Assembly (NCBI GenBank): GCA_045533895.1
Contig: JAZSIT010000110.1
Span: forward strand, 1-6,998
DNA length: 6,998 bases
DNA from: SFLA01 sp045533895
Lineage (GTDB): Bacteria; Bacillota; Clostridia; Oscillospirales; CAG-382
Direction: 5' to 3'
Positions within the stretch are counted from its first letter, which is position 1, and the number at the start of each line of letters is the position of its first letter. Shown piece after piece: positions 1 to 5,690 of the stretch. The notes under the pieces were generated by a model. It saw only the letters and a list, made by a program, of their open reading frames with translations, made no database searches and was not told the DNA's origin. The translations under genes and the position numbers were made by a program.

Positions 1-4
1 AGTT

Positions 5-54
5 GTTTGGCCACTTTGTCTTCCTAAGACCGCTTGGCCTCCGACTTGGCAAAC
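5..54 (+). other. Leader hairpin with one bulge and an inner stem
   Basis: Bases 5-13 (GTTTGGCCA) pair with 47-54 (TGGCAAAC) as eight base pairs with G10 bulged. Inside, GTCTT at 18-22 pairs with AAGAC at 26-30 around a three-base loop. A competing fold pairs GGCCA 9-13 with TGGCC 35-39. TTGGC occurs three times (7-11, 34-38, 46-50), which makes the alternatives possible. The bases after the stem are A-rich, not T-rich, so this is not an intrinsic terminator for the + strand. It could be a leader structure, the remains of a coding end, or chance. No promoter with recognisable -35 and -10 boxes was found in 1-88. Confidence 0.25.
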
Positions 55-102
55 AAAAAAATCGCTGCAGAGGTCAACAAGCAATACGATGACAAAGATT
101 AA
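28..102 (+). CDS. Possible 3' end of an upstream gene (24 codons, doubtful)
   Basis: Frame 1 is open from base 28 to a TAA at 100-102 and overlaps the first 14 bases of the U32 gene. It reads as a hydrophilic, charged tail (LASDLANKKIAAEV, then NKQYDDKD), and its codon choice resembles the genes downstream. This is the kind of overlap seen elsewhere in the window. However, an in-frame TAA at 25-27 interrupts the frame, and there is no ATG or convincing start inside. It is therefore a gene end after a frameshift or sequence junction near base 25, or chance. In related Firmicutes a zapA gene often precedes a U32 gene, but I cannot recognise ZapA in so few residues. Confidence 0.25.
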   Translation, partial: DRLASDLANKKIAAEVNKQYDDKD

Positions 103-1306
103 AAGACCGGAGATACTTTCCCCTGCGGGAAATCCCGAAAAATTATATTACGCACTTCTTTACGGTGCAGATGCGGTATACTGTGCTTTAGATAAGTTTG
201 GTATGCGCTCTCAGGCAGGTAACTTTACTCCCGAGCAGTTAAAGGAAAGCGTAGATTATACCCACTCACTTGGCAAAAAAATATATATTACGCTTAACAC
301 CATGCCCAGAGACAAGCAGTTCAGAGATCTGGACGAATATCTGCGCATTCTTGGTGAAATAAAGCCGGATGCATATATAGTTTCCGACCCCGGTGTTATA
401 TGCAGAATAAAAGAGATTATCCCCGATGGAGAGATACATCTTTCCACACAGGCATCCACCGTAAACGCCGCCGCCTGCCGTTTTTGGTATAACGCAGGCG
501 TAAAGCGTATTGTTCTGGCAAGAGAGCTTACCTTGGAGGATATTAAATCGGTGCGTGAAAATACTCCTCCCGAATTGGAGATTGAGTGTTTTGTTCACGG
601 CGCTATGTGTGTTTCCTATTCGGGCAGATGCCTGCTTTCCCACTATTATATAAACAGAAACGCCAACGAGGGTAGCTGTGCACAGCCCTGCAGATGGAAA
701 TACTTTATGTATGAGGAAAAACGAGAGTGCGACCGTATTGAAGCCGAGCAGGACGAAAACGGCACCTACGTATTCTCATCCAAGGATATGTGTATGATAG
801 AGCATATCCCCCAGCTTATTGATGCAGGTATAGACAGCTTGAAGATAGAGGGCAGAATGAAGAGCGCATACTACACCGCGGCGGTAACCAATGCATACCG
901 TATGGCGCTTGACGCTTATCTTGAAGGAAAGCCCTTTGACAAAGCCTATCTTACCGAGGTAGAGAGCGTTTCCCACCGCGAATACTGCACGGGATTTTAT
1001 TTTAATTCCCCTCAGGAAACAGCAAATATCGTAAATAACAACGAATATCTTAAGGACAGAGCTTATCTTTGCACCGTTTCCGATTATGATGCGGAAAAGG
1101 GTATGGCACTTTGCCTGCAGAGAAACAAAATGTGCGTTGGTGAAAACGTGCAGATACTTACTCCCGGCAAGGTCGGCAGAGATGCGGTAATCGGCGAGAT
1201 GTACGACCTTGAGGGCAACCCTATTGAAAGCACACCCCACGCGAAAATGGAATTCTATCTTAAAGCAGACGGACTGAAAAAGGGTGATATTATCCGTGGA
1301 AAATAA
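89..1306 (+). CDS. trhP: U32-family protein, TrhP-like tRNA hydroxylation protein
   Basis: A 405-residue U32 protein, complete from the conserved opening EILSPAGNPEKL (residues 8-19) to the family-typical ending KKGDIIRGK. The U32 signature lies at about 167-184 (CFVHGAMCVSYSGRCLLS). Cysteines 174, 181, 197 and 235 have nearly the spacing of the four 4Fe-4S ligands known in the U32 proteins UbiU/UbiV, so an Fe-S cluster is expected and classical peptidase activity is not. Residues 295-304 (SHREYCTGFY) resemble the TrhP/YrrO/YegQ branch, which uses prephenate to make 5-hydroxyuridine at tRNA position 34. RlhA, which modifies 23S rRNA, is the main alternative. Length fits B. subtilis YrrO-type proteins. 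The start is set by the conserved N-terminus; the nearest SD-like AGAGG (69-73) is rather distant. The 3' end overlaps ispD by 11 bases. Confidence 0.85.
   Translation: MTKIKRPEILSPAGNPEKLYYALLYGADAVYCALDKFGMRSQAGNFTPEQLKESVDYTHSLGKKIYITLNTMPRDKQFRDLDEYLRILGEIKPDAYIVSDPGVICRIKEIIPDGEIHLSTQASTVNAAACRFWYNAGVKRIVLARELTLEDIKSVRENTPPELEIECFVHGAMCVSYSGRCLLSHYYINRNANEGSCAQPCRWKYFMYEEKRECDRIEAEQDENGTYVFSSKDMCMIEHIPQLIDAGIDSLKIEGRMKSAYYTAAVTNAYRMALDAYLEGKPFDKAYLTEVESVSHREYCTGFYFNSPQETANIVNNNEYLKDRAYLCTVSDYDAEKGMALCLQRNKMCVGENVQILTPGKVGRDAVIGEMYDLEGNPIESTPHAKMEFYLKADGLKKGDIIRGK
1283..1288 (+). promoter_or_regulatory. SD site that selects the GTG start of ispD
   Basis: GGTGAT, preceded by AAAG, matches the 3' half of the AGGAGGTGATC anti-SD complement. 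It lies seven bases before GTG 1296. The more upstream GTG at 1284 would sit inside this site, and GTG 1320 is only three bases after its nearest AAGG. This favours 1296 as the start. The site lies within the last codons of the U32 gene. Confidence 0.6.
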
Positions 1307-2015
1307 AAAAATAAGGCGAGTGACCGCCATAATAGTCGCCGCAGGAACGGGACAGCGTATGGGCGGCGTGGAAAAGCCTCTTATAAAATTAGGACACGGC
1401 ACCGTGTTCTCTATGGTGCTGGACGCTTTTGAAGAAAGCCAAACCGTAACCGATATAGTAATAGTTTGCCGAGACAAGACCCGACTTTCCCCTATTGCGG
1501 ACAATTATACGAAAAAGAAGATCGTATTTGCACCCGGCGGAAAAACCCGCACAGAATCCGTGCTTAACGGAGTTCTTATGGCAGGCGACACAGATATCGT
1601 GTGTATACACGATTGCGCACGCCCCTTCATTACCGGCGAAAATATTGACGATGTAGTTAACGCGGTATACGAGACCGGTGCTTCCTGCGCCTGCAAAGCG
1701 ATGACAGACACGGTGAAATATACCGATGAAAACGGGTCAGTTCAGTATACTCCGAGAAGAGACAGACTTATCGCTGTGCAGACGCCGCAGGTGTTCCGCA
1801 GAGATATTTATCTGGTAGCATCTGCTTTGGGAAAGAAAAACAAGGTTTCCGCTACTGACGATACCACTCTTGCTGAAAACGCAGGTTTTAAGGTAAAGTA
1901 CGTAAATATCGGCGATAATAACGATAAGCTTACCACCGCAGAGGATATAAAGCGTGCAAAGGCGCGGATATTCCTTGAAGAAAGAGAAAAAGAGAAGGAA
2001 AATAAGGTTTTATGA
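1296..2015 (+). CDS. ispD: 2-C-methyl-D-erythritol 4-phosphate cytidylyltransferase
   Basis: IspD joins CTP and methylerythritol phosphate to give CDP-ME and pyrophosphate, the third step of the MEP isoprenoid route in the cytoplasm. From GTG 1296 the protein has 239 residues, the usual size. The nucleotide-binding loop AAGTGQRM is at 15-22, with Arg21 and Lys27 as the catalytic basic pair. The signature IHDCARP is at 104-110, DT at 138-139 and DR at 156-157, then TPQ at 163-165. Lys211 and Thr213 in NDKLTT match the NIKVT region of E. coli IspD. Two deviations: the usual KQ after the loop is KP (Pro28), and Asp210 replaces the usual Ile. TarI is a close relative, but the adjacent ispF supports IspD. 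The Lys/Glu-rich tail also carries the ispF SD region. GTG 1284 would add four residues. Confidence 0.93.
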   Translation: MENKKIRRVTAIIVAAGTGQRMGGVEKPLIKLGHGTVFSMVLDAFEESQTVTDIVIVCRDKTRLSPIADNYTKKKIVFAPGGKTRTESVLNGVLMAGDTDIVCIHDCARPFITGENIDDVVNAVYETGASCACKAMTDTVKYTDENGSVQYTPRRDRLIAVQTPQVFRRDIYLVASALGKKNKVSATDDTTLAENAGFKVKYVNIGDNNDKLTTAEDIKRAKARIFLEEREKEKENKVL

Positions 2016-2485
2016 GGATAGGCCACGGGTACGACGCCCATCGATTTGCACAAGACAGAAAGCTAATAATCGGCGGTGTGGAAATTCCGTCGGAATTGGG
2101 ACTTTTGGGACATTCGGACGCAGACGTGCTTGTTCACGCCGTTTGCGACAGTCTGCTGGGCGCAATGGCTCTGCGGGATATAGGCTACCATTTTCCCGAT
2201 ACTGACGTAGCTTATAAGGATATAAACTCCCTTATTTTGCTTGAAAAGGTAAAAGAGACTATGAACGAAAGAGGATACTCTCTTTCTAATATAGACTGCA
2301 CTGTTATTGCACAAGTACCCAAGTTATCGCCGTATATAGAAGAAATGCGCGCAAATATTGCAAACGTGCTGAAAACCGATATTGACAGAATTAATATTAA
2401 AGCCACCACCGAGGAAGGTATGGGCTTTACCGGCGCAAAGGAAGGAATTTGCGCCCACGCTGTTTGTATTTTGGAGGGAAAATAG
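2012..2485 (+). CDS. ispF: 2-C-methyl-D-erythritol 2,4-cyclodiphosphate synthase
   Basis: IspF cyclises CDP-ME 2-phosphate to methylerythritol cyclodiphosphate, releasing CMP, as a homotrimer with zinc and a second metal at subunit interfaces. The 157-residue length is standard. Metal ligands Asp8 and His10 (GYDAH) and His42 (GHSDADVLVHA, 33-43) are present. DIGYHFPDTD follows at 56-65, and the C-terminal motif TTEEGMGFTGAKEGI (132-146) includes Thr133. Its ATG overlaps the ispD stop as ATGA, so translation of the two is probably coupled. AAGGA (1995-1999) and AAGG (2004-2007) are SD candidates. IspE, which acts between IspD and IspF, is not in the window. Some bacteria fuse IspD and IspF; here they are separate and in different frames. 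Confidence 0.96.
   Translation: MRIGHGYDAHRFAQDRKLIIGGVEIPSELGLLGHSDADVLVHAVCDSLLGAMALRDIGYHFPDTDVAYKDINSLILLEKVKETMNERGYSLSNIDCTVIAQVPKLSPYIEEMRANIANVLKTDIDRINIKATTEEGMGFTGAKEGICAHAVCILEGK
2473..2478 (+). promoter_or_regulatory. Strong SD of nagA inside the ispF 3' end
   Basis: GGAGGG lies seven bases before the ATG at 2486, in the last codons of ispF (they encode the terminal Leu-Glu-Gly). The ispF stop TAG directly abuts the nagA ATG, so ribosomes finishing ispF sit on this site. The strong site suggests nagA can also initiate independently. Confidence 0.6.
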
Positions 2486-3658
2486 ATGATAAATAAATTA
2501 GTGGGCGTTCTTATAACCGAAAACGAAATTATACAAAACGGCGAAGTGTGCTTTGAGGACGGAAAGGTTGTTTCCGCAGGTGAGCGCACAAGCGACGAGG
2601 GCTGTAACGTAACCGATTACAGCCGTAAATACATATCTCCCGGCTTTGTGGATATTCACCTCCACGGAGGCGGAGGAAGCGATTTTATGGATGGCACGGT
2701 GGAGGCATATCTCACCGCCGCACGTCTTCACGGAAGCCACGGTACAACCGCAATGCTTCCCACCACACTTACCTGCCCTGATGAAGAGCTGTTCCGCACC
2801 TTTGATACTTTCCGTAAAGCGCAAAGCACCGAAAATAACGGAAGCGACCTTTGCGGTATACACCTTGAGGGTCCCTACTTTTCCCCTGCTCAAAAGGGCG
2901 CCCAGGACGAGAGATTTTTGAAAAAGCCCACGCCCGACCATTATTTGCCTATACTTGAAGCAGGAAAAGGAATTATAAAACGCTGGACGGTTGCACCAGA
3001 GCTTGACGGCGCTATGGAATTGGGAAAAATTCTTGCCGAAAAGGGAATTCTTGCATCTATGGGTCACTCCGACGCGGAGTACCAAACGGTGCTTGAGGGA
3101 TACGAAAACGGATACGGTCTGCTTACCCACTTTTATTCCGGTATGTCTTCTATGGTACGAAGGGGCGGTTTCCGTATACCCGGTATGATAGAAAGCGGAT
3201 ATATTATTGACGATATGAAGGTGGAAGTCATCGCAGACGGATGCCACCTGCCTCCCTGCATTCTCGGCTCGCTGTACCGCATTAAAGGCGCGGACAGAAT
3301 GTGTATGGTAACAGACTCCATGCGCGGCGCGGGACAGACCTCGGGCACCACAATACTTGGCTCGCTTGAAAACGGTTATGAAGTGTTTATTGAGGACGGC
3401 GTTGCAAAAATGCCCGATAGACAAGCCTTTGCAGGCAGTATTGCTACTGCAGACAGACTTGTACGCACTATGTATAAGCAGGCAGGCGTTCCCCTTAAGG
3501 ATGCGGTTAAGATGATGACCGCTACACCTGCACGCTTTGCCTCTCTTGGAAACAAGGGAACACTTGAAAAAAGCAAGGACGCAGACATTGCGGTTTTTGA
3601 CGATGATATAAACGTATGCGCGGTATATGTGCGCGGAAAGGAAATTAAAAATGGTTAA
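2486..3658 (+). CDS. nagA: N-acetylglucosamine-6-phosphate deacetylase
   Basis: NagA removes acetate from GlcNAc-6-phosphate to give glucosamine-6-phosphate, in cytoplasmic amino-sugar use and cell-wall recycling. At 390 residues it is full length for this amidohydrolase. His58-x-His60 sits in GFVDIHLHGGG. Metal ligands are Glu128 (HLEGPYFSP), His194 (GHSDAEY) and His215 (THFYSGM); His254 (DGCHLPP) should contact substrate, and Asp277 (VTDSMRGAG) is the catalytic acid/base. Having HxH resembles B. subtilis NagA, which binds two metals, rather than E. coli NagA, where these positions are Gln and Asn. The usual HLFNAM/HLYNAM loop is HFYSGM here, a change near the substrate phosphate. The start abuts the ispF stop; the last eight bases overlap nagB, which performs the next step. 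Confidence 0.93.
   Translation: MINKLVGVLITENEIIQNGEVCFEDGKVVSAGERTSDEGCNVTDYSRKYISPGFVDIHLHGGGGSDFMDGTVEAYLTAARLHGSHGTTAMLPTTLTCPDEELFRTFDTFRKAQSTENNGSDLCGIHLEGPYFSPAQKGAQDERFLKKPTPDHYLPILEAGKGIIKRWTVAPELDGAMELGKILAEKGILASMGHSDAEYQTVLEGYENGYGLLTHFYSGMSSMVRRGGFRIPGMIESGYIIDDMKVEVIADGCHLPPCILGSLYRIKGADRMCMVTDSMRGAGQTSGTTILGSLENGYEVFIEDGVAKMPDRQAFAGSIATADRLVRTMYKQAGVPLKDAVKMMTATPARFASLGNKGTLEKSKDADIAVFDDDINVCAVYVRGKEIKNG
3637..3642 (+). promoter_or_regulatory. SD site that selects ATG 3651 for nagB
   Basis: AAAGGA lies eight bases before ATG 3651, within the end of nagA. The in-frame GTG at 3627 would start upstream of this site, and the extra residues (CAERKLK) are simply the nagA end read in another frame. 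The start at 3651 is therefore preferred. Confidence 0.65.
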
Positions 3659-4415
3659 GACAGGTAAAGTTGATAATTTGGTATATAAAGTATATGAATC
3701 CAGAGCGGAGATGGGCGTACGCGCCGCAGAGGAAGCCGCCGCAGAGATAAAGGCGCAAATTGCAAAGAAAGGCGAAATAAATATGATATTCGCCGCCGCG
3801 CCCAGCCAGAACGAGTTTCTTGCCGCTCTTATTAACGACAAGGAAATTGACTGGACAAAGATTCATGCTTTCCACATGGACGAATATATAGGGCTTGACA
3901 AGGACGCTCCTCAGGGATTTGGAAATTTCCTTTACAATGCAATATTCGGAAAGGTGCCCTTTGCCTCTGTAAATTACATAGATATTACCGCTACCGACCC
4001 TTATGCGGAAGCGGAAAGATATGCTGCCCTTCTTGCGGAGCATCCCTGCGATGTTATTTGTATGGGTATTGGCGAAAACGGTCATATCGCTTTTAATGAC
4101 CCTCACGTAGCTGATTTTAACGATAAATACGCAGTAAAGCCGGTTGAGCTTGACAACGTGTGCCGTATGCAGCAGGTAAATGACGGTTGCTTTGCATCTA
4201 TCGACCTTGTGCCTACCCACGCAATGACACTTACCATACCTACTTTGGTTGCGCCCGAGGCAGTTTTCTGTATCGTACCTGCTCCCACCAAAGCAAACGC
4301 TGTATACAATACCGTTATGGGCGAGATAACCGAAGCCTGCCCCGCTTCCATACTCCGCCGCCACAATAACGCCACCCTTTATCTTGATACTGACAGCGCT
4401 GCAAAGATACTTTAA
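3651..4415 (+). CDS. nagB: Glucosamine-6-phosphate deaminase, divergent NagB-like subfamily
   Basis: NagB-type enzymes convert glucosamine-6-phosphate to fructose-6-phosphate and ammonia, linking NagA to glycolysis. The 254-residue protein has the fold's landmarks: MDEYIGL at 76-82 with catalytic Asp77, GIGENGHIAFNDP at 139-151 with His145, and probable phosphate contacts Arg172 and Lys214. It departs from E. coli NagB in two places. The glycine-rich PTGGTP phosphate loop is replaced by AAAPSQNEF (48-56), and the catalytic Glu of FNEP is Asp150. Asn143 replaces E. coli Asp141, as in Bacillus enzymes. As I recall, a coherent NagB-like subfamily in Bacillota and Planctomycetes shares this FNDP and PSQNEF pattern, so it is unlikely to be decay. 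The nagA neighbour supports the assignment; a related amino-sugar phosphate or a 6-phosphogluconolactonase-like role is the alternative. Confidence 0.82.
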   Translation: MVKTGKVDNLVYKVYESRAEMGVRAAEEAAAEIKAQIAKKGEINMIFAAAPSQNEFLAALINDKEIDWTKIHAFHMDEYIGLDKDAPQGFGNFLYNAIFGKVPFASVNYIDITATDPYAEAERYAALLAEHPCDVICMGIGENGHIAFNDPHVADFNDKYAVKPVELDNVCRMQQVNDGCFASIDLVPTHAMTLTIPTLVAPEAVFCIVPAPTKANAVYNTVMGEITEACPASILRRHNNATLYLDTDSAAKIL

Positions 4416-4418
4416 TAC

Positions 4419-5690
4419 ATGGAAAAATATTTTAACACTTTGACAGAGGGCGTAACTTTTACCGCCCTCAAAACAGATAAATCCAAATACGACCTGCTTA
4501 CGGTAAACTTTCTGCTTCCCTTAAACCGTGATACGGCGGCGTTTTCTGCACTGCTGGCATCGGTTATAAACCGTGGTACGGTAAAATATCCCACCATGCG
4601 TGACCTTGCCATAGTGCAGGAGGAACTGTACGCCGCCAACGCAGAGGTATATAACCGTGTGCTTGGTGAATGTGTATGTGTTACCTTCTCGGTTTCGGGT
4701 ATAAACAAAAAATATACCATTAACAACGAGGATATTACCGATAGCCTTATCGACCTTTTGCACGAGCTTATTTTCTGCCCTCTTGTAAGATGCGGCAGAT
4801 TCAAAAAGGAATACGTTGAGAGCGAGAAAAAGAACCAGATTGATATTATCCGCTCCCGCAAGGACAACAAATCCGCCTACGCGGTTTCCTGTTGTATCGA
4901 GATTATGTGCAAGGACGAGGCGTATTCCGTGCCCTCCGATGGCAAAGAAGAGGATGTTAAAAAAATAAACGGCAAGAATCTTTATGATTTTTATAAAGAA
5001 ATGCTGGTTAAAGCACCGGTGCATATTGTATTTACCGGCGCAACCGACGGAAAAGAGATTGAGCAAAAGATTGTCGCTTTACTCCCCTTCTCATCCGGAA
5101 GAGCCCCTCTGCCTAAAACGGAGATAATACGTAAAAAGGAAAACGCGGTCTACCACACCGAAAAGATGAATATCAGCCAGAGTAAACTGTGCATCGGTTA
5201 CCGCACGGGAATTTCACTTTGCGAAAAGGATTGGCTTAAGTTTTTGGTCTTTGACGAGATTTTCGCCGCATCCCCCACAAGTAAATTGTTTATGAACGTG
5301 AGGGAAAAGATGTCGCTGTGCTATTACTGTTCGCCCGTGCCCCAGTCTATTAAGGGTATTTTGGTTATCACTGCGGGAATCGACGCAAAAGACAAAGACA
5401 AGGTTATTTCCGCAATAGATGAACAGCTTGAAAAAATGAGAAGGGGCGAGTTTACCGAAACAGAGTTTTCCTCTTCCATACGCAGTATTAAAAGCAGTTT
5501 CAGAAGCGTTACCGATAAAAACCGCGGTATGAACAGCTTTTATCTGTCCCGTTTTATAGCGGGCGTGGATATGTCGCCAAAGGATGCGGAAAAGGAAATG
5601 GACGCTATTACACGGGAAGACGTTATTTCCTGCGCCGAAAAAATAACAGTAGACACCGTTTACTTTCTTGAAGGAGGCGCAGAGGAATGA
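4419..5690 (+). CDS. ymfF: M16 peptidase-like protein without zinc motif, YmfF type
   Basis: A 423-residue M16-family protein resembling B. subtilis YmfF, listed in current databases as an EF-P 5-aminopentanol modification-associated protein. The N-terminal opening GVTFTALKTDKSKYDLLTVN (11-30) fits the family. Where active M16 proteins have HxxEH, this one reads ALLASVINRGTVKYPT (44-59) with no His or Glu ligands, so this subunit should be catalytically dead. The C-terminal half keeps the substrate-side Arg/Tyr motif (NVREKMSLCYY, 293-303), as in the non-catalytic partner of two-chain M16 peptidases. It lies directly before the zinc-bearing ymfH, overlapping by four bases. There is no signal peptide, so it is probably cytoplasmic. 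No SD is visible: ATG 4419 is the first codon but one after the nagB stop, in the same frame, which suggests reinitiation. Molecular function is unproven. Confidence 0.85.
   Translation: MEKYFNTLTEGVTFTALKTDKSKYDLLTVNFLLPLNRDTAAFSALLASVINRGTVKYPTMRDLAIVQEELYAANAEVYNRVLGECVCVTFSVSGINKKYTINNEDITDSLIDLLHELIFCPLVRCGRFKKEYVESEKKNQIDIIRSRKDNKSAYAVSCCIEIMCKDEAYSVPSDGKEEDVKKINGKNLYDFYKEMLVKAPVHIVFTGATDGKEIEQKIVALLPFSSGRAPLPKTEIIRKKENAVYHTEKMNISQSKLCIGYRTGISLCEKDWLKFLVFDEIFAASPTSKLFMNVREKMSLCYYCSPVPQSIKGILVITAGIDAKDKDKVISAIDEQLEKMRRGEFTETEFSSSIRSIKSSFRSVTDKNRGMNSFYLSRFIAGVDMSPKDAEKEMDAITREDVISCAEKITVDTVYFLEGGAEE
5671..5677 (+). promoter_or_regulatory. Consensus SD of ymfH inside ymfF
   Basis: AAGGAGG, the closest match in the window to the SD consensus, lies nine bases before ATG 5687. 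It contrasts with the absence of any SD before ymfF, so the zinc-bearing subunit may be made in equal or higher amount than its partner. Confidence 0.65.

Noticed and set aside
5..54. Leader hairpin as an intrinsic terminator
   Set aside because: No T-run follows the stem on either strand; the + strand continues with A-rich sequence.
46..74. TTGGCA at 46-51 as a -35 box for the operon
   Set aside because: The hexamer at the expected -10 spacing (about 69-74, AGAGGT) does not resemble TATAAT.
776..1504. 242-codon open frame on the - strand opposite the U32 gene and ispD start
   Set aside because: Crosses two overlapping real genes and shows no domain; same mirror effect.
1954..2205. 83-codon + strand frame across the ispD/ispF junction
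   Set aside because: Arg-rich shifted reading of ispD and ispF, both clearly real in their own frames. No separate SD or motif.
2498..3841. 447-codon open frame on the - strand across nagA and the start of nagB
   Set aside because: It is codon-aligned opposite nagA, rich in Cys and His, has no recognisable domain and runs into another gene out of alignment. It is explained by rare TTA/CTA/TCA codons in nagA.
4044..4110. NagB-like gene as a decayed pseudogene because the catalytic Glu is Asp
   Set aside because: The frame is intact, the other active-site residues are kept, and the FNDP pattern belongs to a coherent subfamily as far as I recall.
3645..4364. 239-codon open frame on the - strand opposite nagB
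   Set aside because: Codon-aligned mirror of nagB with no recognisable features.
4548..4595. ymfF as a damaged ymfH duplicate that lost its zinc motif
   Set aside because: The protein is full length and matches the established YmfF type, which naturally lacks HxxEH and pairs with YmfH.
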